25,759 bases of DNA, from positions 1 to 25,759 of the IMG/VR virus record IMGVR_UViG_3300006929_000108; one strand, written 5' to 3'. The translations under genes were made by a program, and so were the position numbers. This DNA is from a virus. This document shows positions 14,260 through 18,775 of this stretch, in pieces. The notes beneath the pieces were generated by a model. It was not told the DNA's origin. It did no database searches and saw only the letters and a list, made by a program, of their open reading frames with translations. Numbering within the stretch: the first letter of the stretch is position 1; every line of letters starts with the position of its first letter.

Positions 14260-14404
14260 TTAACTTCTCCTCGGCCATATCTTTTGCATGTATGTCTGCT
14301 TCTAGTTCAGCCATGCCATCAGCTATTAATTCTTTTCGAATCTCATCAAAGAAACTCCAGAACATATCTTCTCTGGCATTTTCAATTCTATAATCTAAAC
14401 TCAT
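14249..14404 (-). CDS. Small hypothetical protein, 51 aa
   Basis: This short gene was found by reading the minus strand. It starts MSLDYRIENAREDMFW and ends DMAEEKLNGI, strongly acidic and helical. AAAGGAT precedes the ATG within the end of the upstream gene (17-bp overlap), and the stop overlaps the next start. No family recognised; the coupling supports its reality. Confidence 0.67.
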   Translation of the reverse strand: MSLDYRIENAREDMFWSFFDEIRKELIADGMAELEADIHAKDMAEEKLNGI

Positions 14405-14588
14405 CTTTTAATCCTTTCATTTTAAATTCTTCAATGAGTAGTTGTTTATATCCTTCCTGAAAAGAACTATTTGGGGGATCGTTATCGAAACTTTTTAATG
14501 CTTTATTGAGCCAACCTATTTGATTATTTTGAATTGCTTCTCTGAGATCTTTATCAGCGGACATGTATCCAGTATAAAAGTTGTTCAT
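14388..14588 (-). CDS. Hypothetical protein, 66 aa
   Basis: It starts MNNFYTGYMSADKDLREAI and has a helical acidic body. The start at 14588 is chosen because AAGGATATACAAG precedes it. The longer reading from 14693 would run through tRNA-like element A, whose sequence is better explained by RNA structure. No function recognised. Confidence 0.68.
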   Translation of the reverse strand: MNNFYTGYMSADKDLREAIQNNQIGWLNKALKSFDNDPPNSSFQEGYKQLLIEEFKMKGLKDEFRL

Positions 14589-14611
14589 CTTGTATATCCT
14601 TATAAGTAAGC

Positions 14612-14733
14612 TGGAAAGAGAAGGAATCGAACCCTCTGTTAGGTGACTGTACTCACCTTGTTGCATTGTACAGACCTCCAACATGATAGTCATGCCTTCA
14701 TAGGTTTACAACATTCACTCAACCAGACTTTCC
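14612..14733 (-). ncRNA. tRNA-like element A
   Basis: The 5' end GGAAAGT and 3' end TCTTTCC form a tRNA-type acceptor stem of six pairs plus a T-T mismatch, followed by discriminator A. The T arm GAGGG-TTCGATT-CCTTC is standard, including the invariant TTCGA. A D-like stem GGTT/AACC follows CT. There is no ordinary anticodon arm: the middle folds as a short hairpin (CATGA-CTA-TCATG) and a long arm built from AGGT/ACCT plus CTGTAC/GTACAG. The length is about 121 nt, against 75-90 for a normal tRNA, and CCA is not encoded. It is paired with element B. It may be an unusual intron-bearing tRNA, a decayed tRNA or a tRNA mimic. Confidence 0.6.
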
Positions 14734-14734
14734 A

Positions 14735-14748
14735 TAAGATAAAGTAAG
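14735..14748 (-). repeat. 14-bp direct repeat, copy 2
   Basis: CTTACTTTATCTTA on the minus strand lies between elements B and A and is identical to the copy at 14947-14960. A shorter version, CTTACTTATAAGG, follows element A at about 14598-14610. The repeats suggest the tRNA-like units arose by tandem duplication, or mark processing sites. Confidence 0.8.
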
Positions 14749-14749
14749 A

Positions 14750-14917
14750 TGGAGAGAGAGGGAATTGAACCCTCTGTTAGGTAGTTGATTAATACTGCAA
14801 AGCTTGGAACGACCACGATCCAGATGCAGCCAGATGTCTGTCTCGCACTCATCTGTTTTAAGACTACCCTGTTGAAACAGTGCATGGAATTTCAACATAA
14901 ACTCAACCAGACTCTCC
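14750..14917 (-). ncRNA. tRNA-like element B
   Basis: This has the same plan as element A in about 167 nt. The acceptor stem is GGAGAGT/TCTCTCC with the same T-T mismatch at the last pair, discriminator A, and T arm GAGGG-TTCAATT-CCCTC. CTGGTTGAGT after the acceptor is identical to A. Relative to A, the acceptor changes GGAAAG/CTTTCC to GGAGAG/CTCTCC, a compensatory change that keeps pairing. The middle folds into TGTTGAAA/TTTCAACA (eight pairs), GGTAGT/ACTACC and CAGATG/CATCTG. No anticodon arm with proper stem and T33 is convincing. It stands 55 bp after the hairpin that follows the DUF2493 gene. Confidence 0.6.
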
Positions 14918-14946
14918 ACAAGAGGTCATGTCTTGACTACGAACCT

Positions 14947-14960
14947 TAAGATAAAGTAAG
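14947..14960 (-). repeat. 14-bp direct repeat, copy 1
   Basis: CTTACTTTATCTTA (minus strand) is upstream of element B. The spacer that follows (to 14918) contains CAAGA/TCTTG arms around a 7-nt loop, possibly the remnant of another unit. Confidence 0.8.
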
Positions 14961-14972
14961 TATGAGAAGCGA

Positions 14973-14999
14973 CAACGCCCCTCGAAGAGGGGGGTGTTG
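14973..14999 (-). repeat. Intercistronic hairpin (family copy)
   Basis: CAACGCCCC (14973-14981) and GGGGTGTTG (14991-14999) pair fully as plus-strand RNA with one G-U; the minus-strand RNA has A-C there. On the minus strand it follows the TAATAA and TCGCTC that end the DUF2493 gene. Confidence 0.78.
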
Positions 15000-15008
15000 G
15001 AGCGATTA

Positions 15009-15368
15009 TTAAAATCTTATTACACGTAATGGTATATCCTTTGACTCACTAATATCTATCATATGCTTAGTGCCTCTGGATCTACCATCCCAGAAACATA
15101 TAACAGCATCAGCTATGTCTGCCATCTCTACATTTCTTTTATATCCTGCTGACCTACCATGCAGATTCCATTTAGCTGGCTTTAGTATTACATCATAGCC
15201 TTTATTATCTGCATACATTTGTCCTAACTCATCAGCCCCTCTAGCTGTTCCACTTATTATTCTTACACCTTCATCAACCCTGTTCACTAACAGTTTATCC
15301 AATGTCTTCTCTAACAAAGCATAATGCATAAAGTCTCTACTGCCAGCAACAACTAAATCAAATGACAT
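15009..15368 (-). CDS. DUF2493 / YspA-like SLOG-family protein
   Basis: The 119-aa product fits the DUF2493 pattern throughout: VAGSRDF (about 7-13), IISGTARGADELG (about 38-50), KPAKWNLHG, AGYKRNVEMA and CFWDGRSRGTKHMI. The SLOG superfamily binds nucleotides or nucleotide-derived signals, and some members sense defence or stress ligands. The ligand here is unknown. AGGAGATATAAT precedes the ATG, a strong site. The nearest upstream gene is ended by a UUCG terminator about 350 bp away, so a promoter in the gene-free stretch is expected. A hairpin follows the stop. Confidence 0.85.
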   Translation of the reverse strand: MSFDLVVAGSRDFMHYALLEKTLDKLLVNRVDEGVRIISGTARGADELGQMYADNKGYDVILKPAKWNLHGRSAGYKRNVEMADIADAVICFWDGRSRGTKHMIDISESKDIPLRVIRF

Positions 15369-15401
15369 ATTATATCTCCTATAGATAGACAGTAAGCGGA
15401 T

Positions 15402-15429
15402 GAAACGCCCTCAACGAAGTGGGTGTTTC
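15402..15429 (-). repeat. Hairpin upstream of DUF2493 gene (family copy)
   Basis: GAAACGCCC (15402-15410) pairs with GGGTGTTTC (15421-15429) around a 10-nt loop, with one G-U in plus-strand RNA and A-C in minus-strand RNA. Unlike other copies, no coding gene ends just before it, which hints that a non-coding transcript ends here. Confidence 0.75.
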
Positions 15430-15430
15430 A

Positions 15431-15721
15431 AAAGCGAGAGAGTTCGTCAAAGCTATCATCATGATACTCTTCAGGCTACACATAGATGATGAGAATATAT
15501 AAATCAGTTTGATAGTGTGATATATATACAACAGCTATTAGTCCCTTGTATTTGTTAGTCTTTATAGATTGGTTAGATTATTACGGTGGTGGTTTATTAT
15601 GCAACACACACGTAAAGGGGACGAATTACACAGATTAGTGCGTCTTTTTTAACGGTTAAGATATATAATTGAGTGTTAAATACAATTAAATGTATTTTTT
15701 TTATAGGTTAGGATACAAACT
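15431..15721. other. Gene-free stretch, about 290 bp
   Basis: I find no supported coding region on either strand. The stretch lies between a strong leftward terminator and the hairpin before the DUF2493 gene, so it should contain the promoter for that gene; no convincing -35/-10 pair was found. On the plus strand a short GACG/CGTC stem followed by TTTTTT (about 15628-15651) could be a weak rightward terminator. A small RNA gene is possible. Confidence 0.5.
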
Positions 15722-15750
15722 TTAAAGAAAGGAAGAGCCGAAGCTCCTCC
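15722..15750 (-). terminator. Rho-independent terminator with UUCG loop
   Basis: On the minus strand GGAGGAGC-TTCG-GCTCTTCC forms eight pairs (one G-U) with a C(UUCG)G tetraloop and is followed by TTTCTTT. It begins 8 bp after the stop of the small membrane protein and should end that leftward transcript. Confidence 0.85.
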
Positions 15751-15757
15751 TGTCTCT

Positions 15758-15937
15758 TCAGTTGTTACTTAGCAGCAAAGTACCTGCCAGTGCAGAGCAT
15801 ATGCCCATGATTGAAAGCATTGCTCCTACTACATACCCAACGTATCCCGGCAGGTTAGCAGGATCGTATAAGTGCATCCCACTTACAACAAGGAACACAC
15901 CAACCAAAACTAGAAATACTGCGAATATTGCTCTCAT
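15758..15937 (-). CDS. Two-helix membrane protein, holin candidate, 59 aa
   Basis: This short gene was found by reading the minus strand. Residues about 3-20 (IFAVFLVLVGVFLVVSG) and 33-56 (a stretch including GAMLSIMGICSALAG) are two clear membrane segments joined by a short loop with HLYDPANLPG. The N-terminus is MRA and the C-terminus LLLSNN. AGGAG lies seven bases before the ATG. A UUCG hairpin precedes it and a UUCG terminator follows, making it a compact unit after the GC-rich gene. Size and topology fit a small holin, but it lacks the charged tail of many holins and is not beside the hydrolase, so another membrane role is possible. Confidence 0.78.
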   Translation of the reverse strand: MRAIFAVFLVLVGVFLVVSGMHLYDPANLPGYVGYVVGAMLSIMGICSALAGTLLLSNN

Positions 15938-15956
15938 GTTAAACTCCTAAAGGTTA

Positions 15957-15978
15957 GGGAGGGACCGAAGCCCCTCCC
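15957..15978 (-). terminator. UUCG hairpin between two genes
   Basis: On the minus strand GGGAGGGGC-TTCG-GTCCCTCCC forms nine pairs (one G-U) with a UUCG loop, just after the stop of the GC-rich 127-aa gene. No U-tract follows (TAACCTTTAGGAG), so it is more likely an mRNA-stabilising or partial termination element. Confidence 0.7.
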
Positions 15979-15985
15979 AGTTAGA

Positions 15986-16369
15986 TCAAAGTACTGACAG
16001 ATCGTCGTCGTCAGTAGCCACAGGTTCCTCTCCCGTCCATTTGGGCTGAGTAGTCAAGCGCCCAATGGCAGTATTGGGAGCTTTCTCTGATGGTTTCCAA
16101 AGAGTTACAGTCATGACGTCTCCCTTCTTATAGTCTTGGTCCATGATCATGTCTGTCACCGTCCAGAAGCCGTTGGCTTTCTGTGCTTCCGAGATCCTGA
16201 AGTTAGGACCGGGAGTGTTGAGCCAAGCAGTGCCGGGGTCAGCCTTGCCTTTAGACTCAAGTTCCTCAACTTTAGCCTTTAGCTCCATGATGACTCCCAC
16301 CAAAGTCTTGGGGTCAACCGAGTTAAGATCCAAGCCCTGAAGCTGGGTAGCAGTGTTAGATGTAGTCAT
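15986..16369 (-). CDS. Acidic-tailed hypothetical protein, 127 aa
   Basis: This is the first gene of the leftward block. It has a Thr/Asn-rich start, a short coiled coil (about 24-42, IMELKAKVEELESKG), a beta-rich middle (FWTVTDMI, DVMTVTLWKPS) and an acidic end, DDDDLSVL. The acidic tail and small beta core recall phage DNA-binding proteins, but I do not recognise the family. AGGAGACTACACT before the ATG is a strong site. Positions 16021-16080 are 34/60 G+C against 20/60 at 6661-6720, so its composition differs from most of the leftward block, suggesting high expression or a different origin. Confidence 0.8.
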   Translation of the reverse strand: MTTSNTATQLQGLDLNSVDPKTLVGVIMELKAKVEELESKGKADPGTAWLNTPGPNFRISEAQKANGFWTVTDMIMDQDYKKGDVMTVTLWKPSEKAPNTAIGRLTTQPKWTGEEPVATDDDDLSVL

Positions 16370-16400
16370 AGTGTAGTCTCCTAGAAGGTTAAGTAAAAGA

Positions 16401-16436
16401 GGGAACGTAGCCCCTCAATAGAGGGGGCGCAGTCCC
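16401..16436 (-). repeat. Hairpin in the leader of the leftward block
   Basis: GCCCCTC (16410-16416) and GAGGGGGC (16421-16428) pair around AATA with one extra G; outer GGGA/TCCC (16401-16404, 16433-16436) can close it. It resembles the dispersed family but lacks the TCGGT flank. Confidence 0.6.
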
Positions 16437-16469
16437 TCGCTCTATCAACAAGGAAGGTCTCTCTTAGAA

Positions 16470-16562
16470 CACGGTCCAGCGGTGTCTCGCTGGCGTGATC
16501 CAACAGCGATGTTGGTGCGATCCAACGGCATACGTTGGTCTAGCGAAGCGTACCGTAAGGTA
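16470..16562. repeat. Array of four perfect hairpins
   Basis: Four inverted repeats stand one after another: CCAGCG/CGCTGG (16476-16493), extended by outer CACG/CGTG; CCAACA/TGTTGG with loop GCGA (16500-16515); CCAACG/CGTTGG (16522-16538); and TACC/GGTA with loop GTAA (16551-16562). The first three share arms of the form CCARC/GYTGG and are separated by CGTGAT and TGCGAT, a repeat unit of about 22-24 bp. The arms differ between units in a pairing-preserving way. It lies in the divergent control region. It could be a protein-binding array, a replication origin element or a structured RNA. Confidence 0.75.
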
Positions 16563-16763
16563 TCCTTTAATCTGCCAAACTAAGGCACATACATAATAAT
16601 AATATACCCCCTGCCAAAAACTGGGTGTCTTCTTTTATATATATATCACCCCTGAGACATATTTACCAAAAATACAAGGGTCAAAATAATTAAATTTTAC
16701 AGGTGTCTCTAAAGATCTTTATAACTTATTATCATTATCTTTCTTAATCTTTCTTAATCTTAC
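16563..16763. other. AT-rich divergent control region
   Basis: No gene is seen. It holds two CTGCCAAA repeats (about 16573 and 16612), three TGTCTC-type words (TGTCTCTAAA at about 16704 and 16769, and GAGACATA at about 16655), a tandem TTCTTAATCT pair (16741-16760) and TA-rich runs. On the minus strand TTGGCA with TATGTA 16 bp on (about 16593-16620) is a weak candidate for the leftward promoter. Confidence 0.5.
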
Positions 16764-16791
16764 TTGATGTCTCTAAAAAGTATGTTATAAT
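16764..16791 (+). promoter_or_regulatory. Rightward promoter P1 for terminase
   Basis: TTGATG (16764-16769), a 16-bp spacer and TATAAT (16786-16791) preceded by TG at -1 spacing (TGTTATAAT, extended -10). Transcription should start about 16797-16800, leaving at most about five bases before the ATG at 16802. The core GTATGTTATAATA recurs at 18353 and 24137. Confidence 0.8.
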
Positions 16792-16801
16792 ACTACATAG
16801 A

Positions 16802-18346
16802 ATGATAGAAAATGATAAAGACTCCCTAGTATCGCTTGTAAAACTTAATAGTTTACTAGCCACACAAGTTTTAGAAAATAGTAAAAATGATTTTCTGACC
16901 TTTGTGCGTTTAGTGGCCCCTACTCTTGTGTCTGATTGGCGTATGGGCAAACATATTGAAGTGATATCAAATAAATTAAAAAAGTTAGAATCTGGTGAAA
17001 TAAAAAGACTTATGGTCTTTCTGCCACCACGTTCTTCCAAGTCTGTGATATGTTCAAAGCTCTTTCCAGCATGGTATATTGGACGTAATCCTGAACATGA
17101 GATACTTACTGTCTCCCATAGTGATCAGTTATCCAGTGATTTCGGACGTAGTGTCAGAGATATTGTAAATACAGAACAGTTTACGAACATCTTCAAGGGT
17201 GTCTCCCTTCGAAGTGATGTCCGGGCTGCTGGTAAGTGGAAGACAAATCATGGTGGTATGTATTACGCTGCTGGTGTTAGATCCCAGATTGCAGGACGTG
17301 GTGCTCACGTAGCTATCCTTGACGATGTGATGTCTGAGGAGGATTCTTACTCTGAGGCGGGACGCCGTTATGTTAAAGAGTGGTATCCTGCGGGCTTACG
17401 CACACGTATTATGCCTAATGGTTCTATAGTTATTATTAATACTCGTTATCATTATGATGATCTGTGTGGTTGGTTACTAAAACAACAGCAGGAGATGGAT
17501 GAGTATGAGACACTCCCTTGGGAAGTTATTCGTATACCTGCATGGTTAGATGAAGAAGCGGCTGAATTACTTGATATGGAACCGGGAGGAAGTTACTTTC
17601 CTGAATGGAAGTCAGATAAACTATTACGAGTAGATGAGAATGAGATCAAGGCAAGCAATGGTAGTCGTTATTGGAACTCATTGTATATGCAAGATCCTAC
17701 CCCGGAAGAGGGAGGTTTAATAAAAAAACAATGGTTACAGGAATGGAAAAATGATGATCCTCCGGCCTGTGACTTTGTAATACAAACATATGATACTGCT
17801 TTCTCTACTAAAACTACGGCTGATTATAGTGTTATACAAACATGGGGTATCTTTTCTATGTTTCAGGAAGAAGAGGATGGTTATGAAGACTATGTTTCTA
17901 ATCTGATTCTTCTGGGAAATGTAAGAGAAAGGTTTGAGTATCCAGAGTTACGGCGTAAAGCACATGAACTCTATAATAGACACCATCCCGATATTTGTAT
18001 TATAGAAAAGAAAGCAAGTGGACAGTCTCTGATACAGGATATGCGAAGGTCTGGTTTGCCTGTCCGGGAGTATATGCCTGACAGGGATAAGGTATCCAGA
18101 GTTTATTCTGCAAGTCCTTTGATAGAGGCTGGAAGACTGTGGATACCCAAGGGGAAGAAGTGGGGAGATACTCTAATAGACGAGTTATTAAAGTTTCCCA
18201 ATGCTGCACACGATGATCAGGTAGATGCTATGGTTATGGCTGTACATTATTTACGGGACTCATGGCATCTGTCACATCCTGAAGATCCTGAATGGGAAGA
18301 CGAGCCAAAGAAAAAGAATTCAACTTATTGGAACTTCGCAGCATAA
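16802..18346 (+). CDS. terL: Large terminase subunit
   Basis: This 514-aa packaging motor has the ATPase and nuclease halves of phage terminases. The ATPase shows a Terminase_6-type Walker A PPRSSKS (75-81) and Walker B AILDD (171-175). The C-terminal nuclease shows D331 in TYDTAF, E402 in CIIEKKASG and HDDQVDA (D471/D472), the usual metal ligands. It would cut concatemers and pump DNA through the portal. The ATG at 16802 is the only start that keeps the conserved N-terminus; there is no Shine-Dalgarno, and promoter P1 lies directly upstream, so a leaderless mRNA is likely. No small terminase is recognised in the window. Confidence 0.95.
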   Translation: MIENDKDSLVSLVKLNSLLATQVLENSKNDFLTFVRLVAPTLVSDWRMGKHIEVISNKLKKLESGEIKRLMVFLPPRSSKSVICSKLFPAWYIGRNPEHEILTVSHSDQLSSDFGRSVRDIVNTEQFTNIFKGVSLRSDVRAAGKWKTNHGGMYYAAGVRSQIAGRGAHVAILDDVMSEEDSYSEAGRRYVKEWYPAGLRTRIMPNGSIVIINTRYHYDDLCGWLLKQQQEMDEYETLPWEVIRIPAWLDEEAAELLDMEPGGSYFPEWKSDKLLRVDENEIKASNGSRYWNSLYMQDPTPEEGGLIKKQWLQEWKNDDPPACDFVIQTYDTAFSTKTTADYSVIQTWGIFSMFQEEEDGYEDYVSNLILLGNVRERFEYPELRRKAHELYNRHHPDICIIEKKASGQSLIQDMRRSGLPVREYMPDRDKVSRVYSASPLIEAGRLWIPKGKKWGDTLIDELLKFPNAAHDDQVDAMVMAVHYLRDSWHLSHPEDPEWEDEPKKKNSTYWNFAA

Positions 18347-18349
18347 GTG

Positions 18350-18358
18350 TGTTATAAT
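18350..18358 (+). promoter_or_regulatory. Rightward promoter P2 (extended -10)
   Basis: TGTTATAAT at 18350-18358, within GTGTGTTATAATA, matches the extended -10 of P1 and P3; no good -35 is seen. The expected start, seven bases on, is the A of the ATG at 18365. It lies 4 bp after the terminase stop. Confidence 0.7.
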
Positions 18359-18364
18359 AGTAGA

Positions 18365-18775
18365 ATGACTGATCTTGAAAGAATAATATATATTTTAAAT
18401 ACAGTACCGCTCTACAGAAAATATACAATATATAATATGGTAAATACAATTTTACCTGCTGTAAAATCTAATCAATATGTTATTGTATCTAATAAGAAAA
18501 CTCCTTTATTTTTTGCAACGTGGACATTTCTATCTCAAAACATTTCTGATGAATATGCATCACAAAGAAAAAAATTACAAGCAGAAGATTGGAATAGTGG
18601 AGTTATACCTTGGATAGTAGACTGTATAGCTCCTTATGGCGGAGTATTTGCAGAGATGAGAAGTAAAGACTCACAGTTAATAAATAGACTTAAATCTGCT
18701 GGTGTTACGGGAAAAGTACAGTACTTTAGGCAGAAGGGGAAAAGAAGGACATTGCAATATGCTACATTGTTATAG
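18365..18775 (+). CDS. HlyC-like toxin-activating lysine acyltransferase homolog
   Basis: The 136-aa product follows the HlyC family in order: ILNTVPLYRKY (10-20), ILPAVKSNQYVI (29-40), LFFATWTFLSQNISDEY (48-64), AEDWNSGVIPWIVDCIAPYGG (about 73-93) and VTGKVQYF. In HlyC these match PLHRNW, VLPAIRANQYAL, AYCSWANLSLENE and AEDWTSG-WFIDWIAPFG. HlyC transfers a fatty acyl group from acyl-ACP to Lys of an RTX toxin. The catalytic Asp (HlyC D92) is D86 here, but the catalytic His (H23) is Tyr17. Activity is therefore uncertain. The gene is shorter than HlyC (170 aa). No toxin is encoded here; a phage structural target is possible. There is no Shine-Dalgarno. Confidence 0.82.
   Translation: MTDLERIIYILNTVPLYRKYTIYNMVNTILPAVKSNQYVIVSNKKTPLFFATWTFLSQNISDEYASQRKKLQAEDWNSGVIPWIVDCIAPYGGVFAEMRSKDSQLINRLKSAGVTGKVQYFRQKGKRRTLQYATLL

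Noticed and set aside
14589-14693. N-terminal extension of the 66-aa gene at 14388-14588
   Set aside because: It lies in element A, while a good ribosome site precedes the ATG at 14588.
14612-14733. Amber-suppressor tRNA (CTA) in element A
   Set aside because: A 5-bp stem with loop GACTATC can be drawn, but two pairs are G-T, and T33 and a purine at 37 are missing.
14612-14917. Intron-containing tRNA-Tyr (A) or tRNA-Leu(UAA) (B)
   Set aside because: Loops CTGTACA and CTTAAAA follow possible stem halves, but extra sequence remains between D arm and anticodon arm and the implied inserts are far shorter than group I introns. Left open as an explanation, not called.
14719-14919. 66-aa minus-strand frame
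   Set aside because: It coincides with tRNA-like element B, starts with a GTG without ribosome site, and the sequence shared with element A is in RNA stems, not in a common reading frame.
15762-15950. Plus-strand 62-aa frame
   Set aside because: Antisense to the two-helix membrane protein, which has the ribosome site and terminator.
6440-16436. Hairpin family as Rho-independent terminators
   Set aside because: Most copies lack a U-tract in either direction and lie within a continuous gene block that must be read through.
16470-16562. CRISPR array
   Set aside because: Units are about 22-24 bp with variable arms, not identical repeats with unique spacers, and no cas genes are present; the Cas4-like exonuclease is a phage replication protein.
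16744-17040. Minus-strand 98-aa frame opposite terminase start
   Set aside because: Overlaps the well-supported terminase gene and its promoter; low-complexity antisense shadow.
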